From Physcia stellaris (lineage: Eukaryota; Ascomycota; Lecanoromycetes; Caliciales; Physciaceae): 64,000 nt of DNA. How positions within the stretch are numbered: the first letter of the stretch is position 1; every line of letters starts with the position of its first letter. The DNA lies in contig JABSSW010000041.1 of the NCBI GenBank assembly GCA_018902385.1, forward strand, positions 372,001-436,000. Direction: 5' to 3'. The position numbers were made by a program, and so were the translations under genes. The notes below the pieces were generated by a model. It saw nothing but the letters and a program-made list of their open reading frames with translations. It was not told the origin of the DNA and did no database searches. Shown piece by piece: positions 38,091-50,060 of the stretch.

Positions 38091-39738
38091 TGCGACAAGG
38101 TACGGTGGACACACGAACCTCCATAACCAGTAAATACCGTGATGGAAAGAAACATATCTGTGTGATCACACACCATGGTATTACTGTTAATTGCGACTTC
38201 GGAAGTCGTACCATGCGCTGATGCAAGACTGCAGATGATCATGGCCCAGAGACAAAAAGCGACTACGTGCGCCTATCGGACGTGGTAGAGCTATCAGAAC
38301 GTCGATCTTTTCCAGCAGTTGTCGATGCAGTGCTGATGTCAAAATCACCGATATTGGAACGCACAGTGATGGGCTTTAGCTATTGCCGTCAGACGAAAGA
38401 TCGACACATTTCACACATCATGCCATACTTCGTCAACTCTATGGAGGTAGGTGCATTTCTGTATCTACTACACGCGTCTACTTGAAGCCTTTCGCTTAGT
38501 CTCCTTATTCGAGCTTAGTGAATTTAGTCTGACACAAGGTTCGGGATCCAACTTTCATCGCCGAATCGAAGATCAACCACACTAATGCAGTCATCCTTGG
38601 CGGGTATGCTGGGCTGGACTCCTGAGACAAATGAGAGATGTCTTCCTAATCAAACCCCTACGATAAGACATTGGGCAGGGAAAACAGTCTACCCATTGGG
38701 TGCTTACTAGCTTCCCCACTGGGTACTATACATCATGCCGAGAAAGCACCGTTGAAGGGTCTTGCCGTCCCGTGCCTTACGTTCGAACACTAACAGCGGG
38801 CTGACAACCAAAATGGGCTCGAAGAAGCATTGATTTGTAAGCCCCGAACTCACCGAACATGAAACATCTCACAGAGATCGCCGGTAAGCATTCCTGACAG
38901 CGACATACTAACTTACATCTTTTTACCCATATCTTGTACGACGCGACACAGCACACTGACGCTGCAAAAAATCAAGAAGCAAAGCAGCTTAGTCCTCAGC
39001 TTGACCCTCGTCCTAGAGCGACGCTGTGCGTGTCAGATCACTACTGTTTGTATAATGATGCAGACATAATGGCATTTCCTATTTTCAGAGAATAATTTGT
39101 TGGTATCGCGTATGCATGGTGACCTTCGCCAAGGCCGATCTCGCACGAACGACAACATCACTACCGCGAGAGCAAGCGGCTCGGGTTTCAAAAAGAAACC
39201 TTAAGAAATCTTGCGATCATTCTGGGCTTGCTGCGGCTCCATTGAATACCTTTCTGGTGGTGGAAGGGCTTATCAAAACAACTTGGGATCATGGACTTCT
39301 TTTGTTACGAAATTCCACCGGAACATCAAAATCTGATACATCTCACGCAAAACCCGCCACCTCCGACATTTGGATCAGATGCCGATTCTAGACTCATGAT
39401 GCATCAGAGAAGATCGACACCCCATTTCCGATGTCGGCCTACGAATAAGTGGACGCCGATTAACGGATATGTTACGGGTGTGCTCGACTGCACAGATCAT
39501 GAGCATACAGCCTTGTCATGTCTTCAGCTTACAAAGACTCGTCTGGTCGATCAGTCTCCCTTCCTGGTCTTCTTTTCCAAAGCACAACGGGATACATGTT
39601 AGGGCGGCAGAAGATCAACGTCTGGTCGCGTAGCAGATAAGAGAATCTAGTAAATAGCCCGAAGGGCAAAAAGCGGTCTAGCATGGCCTGACGACACCGT
39701 GGGTGTCGCTCTACAGGGGGGCTTTATCATTTACCACA
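38091..39738. other. Divergent intergenic region between the SDR and synthetase genes
   Basis: This should contain the promoters of both genes. Plus-strand frames at 39116-39391 and 39291-39602 overlap in different registers and show no known domain; the second begins Met-Asp-Phe-Phe-Cys-Tyr. They could be a decayed or spliced small gene, but I cannot support one. Confidence 0.4.
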
Positions 39739-39745
39739 TATAAAG
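39739..39745 (+). promoter_or_regulatory. TATA-like element of the synthetase gene
   Basis: TATAAAG lies 106 bp upstream of the ATG at 39845, within acatataaagctc. The distance fits a fungal promoter with a short 5' leader. Confidence 0.45.
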
Positions 39746-39844
39746 CTCTTCATAGACCCGAGGGAATGACCTGGAGCCATTGATGAGGCCTTTGTAAACT
39801 TTACCAAATCGCTCAGACATCTTTTGAATCCACTTCTTCTCTCC

Positions 39845-42703
39845 ATGCCGGAAAACCCAACCAGTATCATCCATTTACTGGAAACAGCAGCCTCCACCAA
39901 TGCTGGCATATCGATTTATGCACCGGGGAGTGCTCCCTCGAGGTACGATCGCACGACATATCATGACTTCCTCCAAAAGGCCTATATCAATGCTCAGTCG
40001 GTCCGCCATATCAAAGGTATATCGAAGGATTCCATTGTATTACTGCACTTTGACAGGCATTCTGACCATTTCGACTGGTTTTGGGCCGTTACCATCGCAG
40101 GATTCACTCCAGCGATCTCCACACCTTTTGTGAACGACCTCGACCAGCGAAGGAAACACCTCAAGCACCTCTACAATGTCTTCCAAGATCCTATCGTACT
40201 CACTACTTCCGCCCTGTCGTCCGAATTCCTTGATGTCGAGCAGCTTAGAATTCGTACCATTGAGTCGATCATGCAGACCAAACAGCAGACCAACGGGCAC
40301 GTGGACGGCAACATGAACGGGACCACCAATGGCTCTACCAACGGCCATCGCAATGAGGCCTTTGACGACAATTCGCACTCAATGGAAGATCTTGCGGTCC
40401 TAATGCTTACTTCCGGAAGTACTGGGAACGCCAAAGCTGTTTGTCTCCGCCATAACCAGATCATCCAGTCTGTCAAAGGCAAAAGTCGGCATTTGGAGCT
40501 CTCTTCAGACGACGTGTTCCTCAATTGGATTGGGATGGATCACGTTGCAAACCTGCTTGAGATGCATCTGAACGCCATGTACATGTGCGCTGAGCAGGTC
40601 CACGTCCAAGCCTCGGACCTTTTGCTGGAACCCTTGACCTTTCTCCGTCTGGTGGACAAACACCGTGTATCATATGCCTTTTCTCCCAATTTCTTCTTGG
40701 CTTCACTGAAGAGAGCGTTATCTGGGATTGATACACAAGCCACAAACATTGATCTCGACCTGTCTTGCCTGAGATCACTCATCTGTGGAGGCGAAGCCAA
40801 TGTCGTGTCAACTCTTGATGCACTTGGCGATCTTCTTCTTCAATTCGGAGTCAAACCTGGGTTTCTCCGGCCCGCTTTCGGCATGACGGAAACTTGCGCT
40901 GGATCAATCTATGGCAGAGATTGTCCTTCCTATGAGATTGAAAGAGGCATGGAGTATTCATCAATAGGCTCTTGCATTCCAGCTATGGAAATGCGCGTTA
41001 CCAAGGACGAAGGGTCTCAAAAAGTTGTCAATCGCGAAGCCGATGTTGACGAAGTCGGACATCTCCAACTCACTGGGAATGTTATATTTAAAGATTACTT
41101 TAATAATCCGACAGCAACAGAAGACTCTTTCACCGAGGATGGTTGGTTCATTACTGGCGACAAAGGATACATCGATGCACAGGGTAAGCTGAACCTTATT
41201 GGAAGATCGAAAGAGACTATTATCATCAACGGGGTCAAATACTTTCCTCATGAATTGGAGACAGCAATAGAGGAGAATTTCGTTTCTGGTGCAACACCTT
41301 CCTATACTGTGGTCTTTCCACATCGGCCTTCCAACTCACAAACTGAAGAGCTCTGCGTTGTCTACTTACCAAGCTTTGAGCAGGGTGACGCGAAAGCCCG
41401 TACGGAAACCGCCGAAGCAATCTCCAATGTTTCAATGATGGTCGCGAGCATTAGGCCGTACCGCATTATCCCACTAACCAAAGAATTGCTCCCCAAGTCA
41501 TCCCTGGGCAAGCTATCAAGGGCCAAAATCCGAGCTGCTTTCGAAAGCGGGGCTTACCGCGGATTGGAGGAAGAGAACAACAAAGCCATCAAGTCATATC
41601 GAGTATCAAAGCAGGAGATGCCAACGACAGAACTGGAGACCATGATATCAACAATATTCTGCGAAATGTTTGATCTACCGCCAGATGTAGCATGGGTTGG
41701 AAGCAGTCTCTTCGACTTCGGCATCACCTCGATCGAACTAATCGCTTTCAAGCAGCGGGTCCAAAACAGGATTGCGTTTGGTCGTGAGATACCGGTGCTC
41801 ATGATCATGAAGAACCCAACCATTCGAGGCATGGCGGAAGCATTGCAAACTCTGGCGCAAGGATCTCGACCGTATGATCCAGTCGTTACGCTCCAGTCCA
41901 GAGGCACTAAAACACCTCTATGGCTCGTACATCCAGGCCACGGTGAAGTGCTTGTCTACATAGGACTAGCGAAGTTCATTACTGATCGACCCTTGTATGC
42001 CTTGCGCGCACGTGGGTTCGAGGATGGCGACGATTGTTTCGGGTCTAGTGGGGAAGCTGCTGAAAGTTACTACGCACACATGAAACAAACCCAACCGACA
42101 GGACCTTATGCTATTGCAGGCTGGTCCCAAGGTGGAATCCTTGCCTACGAAGTCGCCAGGCTCATCGAAGCCAATGGCGACAAAGTCGTTCTCTGCGCTA
42201 TCCTCGACACAGCGCCAAATATCGAATCGATGATCGGTGACCGTGTTGGTAAAATGGATGTGCTGATCCAATTGGGGTACCTCCTGGAACTCACTTCCAA
42301 AAAGCAGGCCATGGAGGAATCTGCCGCGATTCACCAAATGACTCATGAAGAAGCGTTGGCATACATCCTCGAACTCACGCCGGCTAAACGCCGCCAAGAA
42401 TTAGAGCTCGATTTGCCGAAGCTGACCACGTGGGTGGAGGTGATGTATTCTTTGTTTGCGATGTTGGACGGCTGGGCACCAACTGGCGATTTGGAAACCA
42501 TCGACGTGTTCTACGCAGCTGACTCGGGATTGGTGAAACAGGATCTGTGGATGGAGTATATCAGACTATGGAACGGCTTCTCAAGGACTACGGTGGGTCT
42601 CCATGAATGTACGGGGGAGCATCACACCATGTTGACCGAAGAGAACAACACACTCTCTTTCCAAAAGGCGCTTAAGGCAGCTTTGAAGGCAAAGGGTATT
42701 TGA
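39845..42703 (+). CDS. NRPS-like synthetase, adenylation-thiolation-thioesterase (A-T-TE), aryl-pyruvate-dimerising family
   Basis: A single exon of 952 residues from the first ATG. The adenylation domain (about 10-570) shows LTSGSTGNAKA at about 188, the family block DHVANLLEMHL, SPNFFLASL and FGMTETCAGS. It also has TGDKGY, GRSKETIIINGVKYFPHE at about 453, and the A10 Lys in SSLGKLSRAKI (Lys556). The thiolation domain follows (about 595-670), with FDFGITSIEL and the phosphopantetheine Ser629. The thioesterase (about 695-952) has HPGHGEVLVYIGLAKF, the nucleophile Ser761 in GWSQGG and a late His-His near 926. There is no condensation domain. Known members of this layout (atromentin, didemethylasterriquinone, microperfuranone and butyrolactone-type synthetases) activate two aryl-pyruvates and join them into a quinone or furanone. 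The exact product cannot be read from sequence. Oddities are an Asn-Gly-rich run at about 148-165 and Trp in the GxSxG box. Codon use is normal and the gene is not hypermutated. Confidence 0.93.
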   Translation: MPENPTSIIHLLETAASTNAGISIYAPGSAPSRYDRTTYHDFLQKAYINAQSVRHIKGISKDSIVLLHFDRHSDHFDWFWAVTIAGFTPAISTPFVNDLDQRRKHLKHLYNVFQDPIVLTTSALSSEFLDVEQLRIRTIESIMQTKQQTNGHVDGNMNGTTNGSTNGHRNEAFDDNSHSMEDLAVLMLTSGSTGNAKAVCLRHNQIIQSVKGKSRHLELSSDDVFLNWIGMDHVANLLEMHLNAMYMCAEQVHVQASDLLLEPLTFLRLVDKHRVSYAFSPNFFLASLKRALSGIDTQATNIDLDLSCLRSLICGGEANVVSTLDALGDLLLQFGVKPGFLRPAFGMTETCAGSIYGRDCPSYEIERGMEYSSIGSCIPAMEMRVTKDEGSQKVVNREADVDEVGHLQLTGNVIFKDYFNNPTATEDSFTEDGWFITGDKGYIDAQGKLNLIGRSKETIIINGVKYFPHELETAIEENFVSGATPSYTVVFPHRPSNSQTEELCVVYLPSFEQGDAKARTETAEAISNVSMMVASIRPYRIIPLTKELLPKSSLGKLSRAKIRAAFESGAYRGLEEENNKAIKSYRVSKQEMPTTELETMISTIFCEMFDLPPDVAWVGSSLFDFGITSIELIAFKQRVQNRIAFGREIPVLMIMKNPTIRGMAEALQTLAQGSRPYDPVVTLQSRGTKTPLWLVHPGHGEVLVYIGLAKFITDRPLYALRARGFEDGDDCFGSSGEAAESYYAHMKQTQPTGPYAIAGWSQGGILAYEVARLIEANGDKVVLCAILDTAPNIESMIGDRVGKMDVLIQLGYLLELTSKKQAMEESAAIHQMTHEEALAYILELTPAKRRQELELDLPKLTTWVEVMYSLFAMLDGWAPTGDLETIDVFYAADSGLVKQDLWMEYIRLWNGFSRTTVGLHECTGEHHTMLTEENNTLSFQKALKAALKAKGI

Positions 42704-44460
42704 AAAGGAGGAGACCGAACGATCCTTTCCCATATCAAAGAACTTTACGAACGTTATGATAGCTTTCAATATCTTCTTCGAATCAAACCCAGCTTAGACC
42801 CAAAAACCACCCAGCCAGTGCTCTTCCCTATCATATCCCCCGATGGTGAATGACAGCAGGAGTCATCCAAAGTGACCCCTACTAACCCAATACCCACCCC
42901 CCTAAATACAGATTAGGTGACCTTACTACTTGTAGCACACAGCAGTAGGCCCACAGGCCCATAGCCCACTTCCATACCTGAAGGGTGAAGACCCAAGACT
43001 CAGTTTGGGGGTCACACAAAACGCATGACTTACTGCTCGCTTATCATATTAGCGCTCGATATGATGTGATGCGATTTTGCCCTCTCATGCATCGCCAGTA
43101 ATATACTCATTGTGAAAAGCACGGCTTTGGACACGTTCAGAGCCACAGAACTCGGCAAGAATTTGGATATCTTGCGCTTCACGGTTTAGAGTTCCGGGTA
43201 TCCGTATTAAGAAACTGTAAACGGTCGCCAAGAATCTTTCAGCACCGAGGAAGAGGTTGGCTGCGGAGGCGTAGATACTTGGCCTGGGTGGCATAACAAA
43301 GGACGGATGCCAAGCCATCGGTGGCTCTGGAGGCTTCTCTCGGTGCCTACCGCTGCTCGCGCAGCTGATGTCACCGATGAAGAAGTGAATGTGGCAACTC
43401 TACTATTTTTAGCTCGAATCTTTCGAGTAGCTGGACCGATACATGAGATCTAATATGTCGAGCGAGAGTTACGTACAGATGGAATGGTTACTCGATAACG
43501 TCGTATAGTAATATTCTAATATTTCATCCTCTATATCATTATAGTAATTAGACCAATGTACACCTGTAGAGCATTTCTGTAAATGTATGAATGATGTCTT
43601 ACCTGGTTTAACAATAACAGATCAGGTGGCGTGCTGAGAAAGATGAAATGCGGAAAGGTCGCACCGGTTTTGTTCACCTAAAAGACTCTGGACTGATATT
43701 GTGAGGAGAATGTCAATGCCGTAAGAGAAAGCTGCGAGTTGAAGTTCGGTAAGTATATCGTGGATAGTTATAAGTGAGTGGAGCGGTAGATATTGCCATT
43801 CTTCTCGCCCCCCCTCCCCCCCCTAGCTTCAACCCGTGATTGTGCGTGACTATGCAACGTTGAAAGGGTTTAGAGTTAGAGCTGCGTAGCTCGAGAAGAA
43901 TTGAGGCTGTCCTTTACGCTGTGTAGTTGGTTTTTGAAGCGAAAAAGTAGAAACGGCATTGGCCACGCGTGGATTGTTGGAGGCTTACCATGACATATCG
44001 TCCAGGCAAGACATGGGTGCTGGTGATGCTGATGCACAAATGACGAAATGAAAGAGACTTGAAGAACTTGAATCCTAAGTCAAACCAAAAATTCGTGTCT
44101 AATTCCTTTCAATTTTCATCTTTCGTCCCTTTTTTTGCCTCGCTCATTTACTTCTGTTTCGACTTTCTTCGGCATGTTCACCTCATCATGAGACTTTTTC
44201 TTCTTTTTTTCGCTCCATAATTCAGTCGCAGAGGCAAGGGGGGGTAGCCAAGCTCTGAGATCCGCCCTGCCGCGCTGTTTCGCTCATGCAGGAGACCTAC
44301 AGGCCGGCCAGGCCCAACGGGGTTTTGTACATAGCAATGACAAAATCCTCCCCCAGATTTGCTCCATGTCCAGTAAGAAGGCGATACTGCTACGGGTGTA
44401 GATAGTCCATAGAAAGGTATATCATCGCCCAAGGATATCTCTTTTCGTGTATTACATGCA
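42704..44460. other. Intergenic stretch between synthetase and NLR
   Basis: No supported gene. A minus-strand frame at 43085-43318 (77 codons, basic, no domain) and one at 44178-44432 are probably chance frames. A C-rich run lies at about 43,806-43,825. The region holds the 3' ends of both neighbours, which converge. Confidence 0.45.
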
Positions 44461-47400
44461 TCATAAATCCCAATCCCTCTTTAGCTCCTCTAACCATTCA
44501 GATGTCGGTATATGCTTGCCTTTGTAGCTCACGATCCCTTGAGGTAATTTCTCTGATACAGCGGGTTGGTGAAAGAAGTCGTGCTGCGGGTTACAGTGCA
44601 TAAACCGTCCTTTACCGGCTTTGATGATCTTGATGCAGTCATTGCAGAACCCTACGTTTAGACACATCCGACAGAAATGGAAATCTTGAGCCTTCTTTGC
44701 GTTGAATCCGCAATTGCAGCATTGTATCTGGCCCTGGCCTGCAGGTGACAATGACCTGATAATTTCATTACGAGTTGGACCTGGGGTATCGGCGTCGGAT
44801 TCTGTCGATGTGTCCTCTGGACATTGAGCTTCGAAAATCTCCTTGAGCTTTGCTGACTCCACTTCCCAGTCAAGCAACGAATGCGCAGCACGCGCGTGAT
44901 CGTCATCGTTAGCCATTATCAAAATATTGAAAAGCTTATTGTAGCCCGCCCAGTCACTCCAGGGGTTCCCGTCTGTAAGAATATTGATTGCTTGTTTGAC
45001 GTATGCTGTGAACATATTTCGAGCCAACGAACCTCTTCCCGTTAGCTGGTACGCCTTGCATTAAACCAGAGTATTATCTTGCGGGGCGTATACGTATGAC
45101 AGTTTCTCTGCGGCCTCATGTGGCAATGAAGTGGCCCACTTCGTAAGGTTTTGGAGCTTCTCTATATGAGCGTTGCAGCCGACCGTGTCCTTTCCAGATT
45201 TGAAAGCTCTGTCAAAGTACCGCATAGCAAGCTGTCGAGATATAATGAGTCGAGCGCGGCCAAGATCCGATTCTGCGCTCGAGGCATAAGGTATCCTAAG
45301 AACCCTTTCCCAGGTACGGACCGCAATAGGTTCATCCCGAAAGTGTCTCAGTGTGAGCAAGCCCAGGTGGAAAAGCAGAAGGCCCAGTTTGGCACTGGTT
45401 CTAGCTGCTTTGACAGCTGCCACCATGCTCTCTCTAATAAATTCCAGTTCGCCAGACTCGCATGCGGCGTTGACAGCAATATCATAGAAATCGGTGATAG
45501 CAAAGTAAAATTGAATCCTTTGCAGACTGTACCAAGCGAGGTAAGTCCGTTTCAGGCACAATTTCAGCATGCAGCTCTTTTAGGAAATCAATAATTGCCG
45601 CATGCTGTTTTCGTCTCTCCATTAAGTAGAGGATACTCATAGTGGTGTCCTCGAAATCTGGGTTTATGTCAAAAACCGCCTTGTAGCTCTTCAAGGCAAG
45701 GTCATAATCTCCAAGCTGTAGATACCAGTCACCCAAGATTGAGTGGACTGTTGTCAAGAAGTCATTCGCTTCGGCCATTCGCATGTTTTCGCTATCAGCG
45801 TGGAAAGCTTGTATACCATCCAGCTGACAGCTAATAGCGTTATGCAAATCTTTTTTTATCGCATGACAATTTGCCAAGGTTGCCCAAGCCCAGAAGAGGT
45901 TCGGATCTCGCGTGAGTGCGATGTCGAGGTATTGGATGGCCTCATTGAAATGCATCCCACTGCAAAGGATTCGACCAACTTTAAAATACCAGGCAGCATT
46001 CTCCTCAAAACCTGCCCATCTGGCGATCTCGACGATTGCCTGTGGCTCAAGCGTCTTAATATTTGGATTGTCTCTGGGGAGTGGTAGTCTGACGTATACA
46101 CTTTAGCTGTTGCGGTGCTCGATCAGTGAACACTCCTCAAATGATGGTCTTGCGTTGTATGCCTCACCCTTTCCACATGTAGCCAGACAGAGTCGAAGAA
46201 AGGCACCCACCGCCACTGATTGTCTTTTAGCCATAGTCCAGCCGCCTCTAGTACAATGAAATGTACCACATCCACATCTGATTTAAGAGATGCAGTCCAT
46301 TCCCTGTCATCGCTACTCAGGTCAGAAGTAACGTCTTTGTCCTTGAACCACTTGAGTACTATGGAGCTGTATTTATCTCTGTGTCCCCAGGCCTCCCGAT
46401 GTTTTGAATCAGACACCCAGCGCGAAAGGACTTTCTCATCTCGCATGGTTCTTATGAGCGCGATCCCAATAGCAGACTTGTTTTCGGCAGAAACAAGGGA
46501 GATGTTAATTTCTCCGAGATGTTTCGGCCAATACGCCGGAGCATAGGCAAAGCAACATTTCCATGTCACCCAAAGATTTTCCTCACACCACAAGCTGAGG
46601 CATGTCCTGAGAATCGAGACTTCCGCTTCATGGATATCGATGCCTACATCAGCTATAATTGTGGGAGTATTAGTCCTGAAAAACTCGCCAATGCTTGCGT
46701 GTGCGAGATGCACCACTGTCGTAACTGGATCAGACTCAATAACCGATACGTTGGAACATTCATCGTTCGACCCAACATCTATTTCGATTTGATTGTCATC
46801 ATTTGACTCCTGGTCCTCATCCCCCAGTTCAGGCCATTGGGCATGCTTATTCTGCGGGTCTTCGATAGTAAGATTGTTTTCCCGAAGGACTGTAAAAAAG
46901 TATGCGTAACGGTTCCTCAATAAATCTGTAAAGCCATTCAGCAAGATTTCCTGCTTCAGCGTCACCCATGGGAGATACCTTCGAGGTCAACGAGGCCGCG
47001 CCCGTCGGGTGCCTTGATGCACATGATGAACTCGAGCTCGGCTAGGGTAAGCGGGCGTTTGGCACAAACAATCCAAGCCAATAGTTCGTTGAAATCGGCA
47101 ACCTCCTCTGTCATCATTGTGTTGGAGAAACGCTGCAAAATATGTCGAAAAGTGTTCGACAATCCTTTCGGAAACTTTGCGAGGATTTGATCAATCTGTT
47201 GAGCTTTGTGCGTCGTTGCAGTCCTTCATGATCATATCTACCCACAGGAACATGCCATCTGCACCTTCAACAAGCTTTGTTTCGGTTTCGTGTCGCACTT
47301 CGCTAGAAAGTCGTCGGAGAATCCTGATCTTCGCCAGACTGCTTCTGATGTACTCGCTTATATCGCTAGACGTCTTATCGCTCGAGACAGAGATAGTCGG

Positions 47401-49120
47401 AATGGAGAAGTCTGCCGAGAAACCCTTGATCAGCATTTTCCTGTCAGATCCGTCGCAGTGCCGAATATGGGATAGTAGTATATTTGGGACATGTTTCGTA
47501 GGTCTTGCGACACAGTCACAGGAAAGAACAGCGGGAAGCCGAGACTACGTACCCAGAATACTATCAATGTCCCAATTCATGTCAGGGCGTCCAACCAAGA
47601 TGACTTGCAACCGGACTTCGGCGCATCCGATTTCCGGAGTTTAAAGATCCCTTAGTAATTCGAGAAGTTCCTTTCGATCTTCTTCGAAGGCTTCATCTAA
47701 ACCGTCTATCAAGAATAATATGCGGTGTTCAGATCTATCTTTGCAAAAGTAGTCAAGAAGTAATCGTTTCCAGCACGATGCAGCCGAGCGGATTTCTCCT
47801 ATCACTCTCAACGTATTCACGCAGTGCTTTGCGTAATTGGGGTTGCTGAAACATATTTGATATGCAAGACTCCTCAGCGCGCTGTTCAGTGACCGTAGCT
47901 CAGGATCATAGTCTTTGAAGAACCAGTACGCAGTTGACAAATTTCCAGACTCGTAAAGGCGCTGGGAAGACAAATGCGTAAGATAGTCGACAAGATTCGA
48001 CGATAGAAAGGATTTGCCTGTTCCCGGCCCTCCAAAAACCCACAGAATAGGATTGGTTCTTGCCATCCACTCCCGAAAGCGTGGCTCTTCTTGAATCCAA
48101 TCACCAGTGCCGGGTACTCTTTTACGTGACATTCTGTCGTGAATCTCTTGCGGTGCGAACAGTGGCTTGAGAGTTTCTCTTATTCTCTGAAGTTGATTGA
48201 GTTCATCCTCGCTCTGCGGCGCTTTTACTGATTCTACAAAGGGTTCAAGGGTCAGCCATGATCCATTCATAATTGTATCAAGGTAGAAATTAGGACAAAG
48301 ATTACCATCAATAGTGAAAGTCAATGCAGATAACTGCTCCTTTACCTCGTTCACAGCTTTGAAAGTTGTCGTAACCACAGAAAACGTCAGCGCTCCAACC
48401 ATCCTCTCCTCGCTCTCGATAAGTCTACGAAGGTTTGTAAGCTCGGATTGAACGTTGGTATCTTGCCCGAGTACGATGGTCTTGAAGTATTTTTTAACTC
48501 TACCATCGCGTATAGCTTTGGCCGAGTGATCGGTGATAGCTATCAAAGATATCAGGATCTTAGTGACAACCTCCTGAAGCTCTTGCGTGATGTTGTTTCT
48601 TGCATGAACGCTAAGGCGAGCTGTGAAGTCTTTTATTTCATTGAATAAGTCAATGATCGCGTCATAGCAACCGCTCACATCGTGGGCTGCCTTTCGGTAA
48701 ATTAATTCCCCGAATCTCGTTTTTGGGCCTTCGTACTTGCATTGATAAGATATTTTACGGCTCCAAAGACCAGAGCGCTAGGGGGAAAGACTGTACTCGA
48801 TCCTCCAGCTGCAACGTTGCTTATTAGCTCAATAGGTTTCAAAGCACCTCCAAGGACATTGAAGAGACTCCGTCTCTTGCCTCTGAACTCGGAGAAGCTT
48901 GTTAGATCCCCGTCAATATCATGCAACAAAGCTTCTGCGGTGTTAGGTGGTGGATTGTTGACATTGTCCAATCGGTGACCAAGCATTCGCTCATGTTTGG
49001 CTTTGACCAAGCAGTGATCAGTCTAATGCTACCAGGCAGCGTAGGAAAAAGGGCGATACCGAGAGCATCTGCCCAGATATTCGCGAAGCGCGCCTCATTC
49101 TGTCGACTTGGTGGTGACAT
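44461..49120 (-). pseudogene. NLR-type STAND protein: Goodbye-like domain, NACHT, TPR and C-terminal zinc finger; apparently decaying
   Basis: The start is ATG at 49120. Introns I can place are 49059-49001, 46978-46926 and about 46167-46074; one more probably begins at the GTACGT near 47552. N-terminal frames (49.1-48.3 kb) resemble the fungal Goodbye-type STAND domain, ending with DVSGCYDAIIDLF and FTARL. NACHT follows (48.1-47.2 kb) with Walker A GGPGTGKSF and Walker B ILFLIDGLDE, then VGRPDMNWD. A winged-helix-like part has FLWVDMIMK and FRHILQRFS. TPR-like helices (about 46.0-45.1 kb) include WAWATLANCHAIKKDLHNAI and LGDYDLALKSY. The C-terminus (44.75-44.55 kb) holds Cys pairs CCNC, CRMC and CNDC and His, a ZZ-like finger. 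The reading needs frame changes near 48715, 47185 and 45520 and meets in-frame TAA at 47641 and near 45062. It is therefore likely a pseudogene, or carries assembly errors. Intact relatives mediate non-self recognition and cell death. Confidence 0.75.
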
Positions 49121-49395
49121 GATACCCCTTATCAACCAAAGTGTGCTGTTTGGGAGTATGTCCAGAATCCAATTTTTTTCACTCTACTTGCCTGAGGCCG
49201 TGCTATGCTGTGATAGATACTCTACATAAGCGATGGGAATAAGCAGGCGGATGGTTATGATCCCGCCAAGACGCTAGATGTCCGACTGTGTTGGAGAGAA
49301 GGAGTGCGAAATTGCCCGAGCAACGAAACACTACCTAGAATCAATAGGGTTAGGCCCTATTGGCATGACATAGAGACATTGATAAAACATCATGT
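49121..49395. other. Promoter side of the NLR gene and right edge of the island
   Basis: A short normal-composition stretch upstream of the NLR start. It passes into hypermutated AT-rich DNA at about 49,395 with no visible element end at the border. Confidence 0.5.
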
Positions 49396-49740
49396 GAAAT
49401 ATGCAGTTTGTACATATTTACACATTCATAATCATCATTTTATAGAGTTATTTTTGAAAACATTACGTTATATTATTTCGTACGTTTTCACGATGTGCTA
49501 GTGAATCACTTTTTTGAAAATTTTGTCAAAATAAATCGAACGTCAAAACAAATCGTTGTCAATCGTCTTTTGACAAAGATATCGCAATTGAAAAGTAATT
49601 CATTTGAACATTACAATCAAACAATTTCACATCTATTTGATTGCGACACATTAAAAACAATGTTCAAATTATCAGCATTTCAAATTACGATATCGACAGA
49701 TTCGTATTGACGTCGTCATCAAAATCATTCAATATTAATT

Positions 49741-50060
49741 TCAATATCAATATCAACAGTTCGAAAACGACATGTCGTTCAAATTTCTCAATATCAATAT
49801 TAATAAATTAGAAACAACGTGTCGTTCAAATCATTCAACATTAACAAATCAGAAACAACGTGTCGTTCAAATCATTCAATATCAACATCAACAAAACAAA
49901 AAACGAAATGTCGTTCAAATCATTCAATATCGAATATCATTGAATTCGAAACGACGTGTCGTTCAAATCATTTAATATTCAATGTTCGTAAATCAAAAAC
50001 AACGTGTCGTTCAAATCATTCAATATCAATATCAATATCAATATCAACAAATCAAAATGT
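49741..50060. repeat. 48-bp minisatellite, about six copies
   Basis: The core tgtcgttcaaat recurs near 49773, 49820, 49861, 49909, 49956 and 50004. Spacing is about 48, 41, 48, 47 and 48 bp. Each core is followed by a variable atcaatatcaa tract. Confidence 0.8.

Noticed and set aside
39824-39844. Starting the synthetase at 39824
   Set aside because: The codon there is TTG; the first ATG in frame is 39845 and fits the family N-terminus.
22241-49395. tRNA or rRNA genes in the island
   Set aside because: I saw no cloverleaf-like or rRNA-like stretch by eye, though a covariance-model search would be needed to exclude tRNAs.
49741-50060. CRISPR-like array
   Set aside because: Fungal nuclear DNA, imperfect 48-bp units without distinct spacers; it is a minisatellite.
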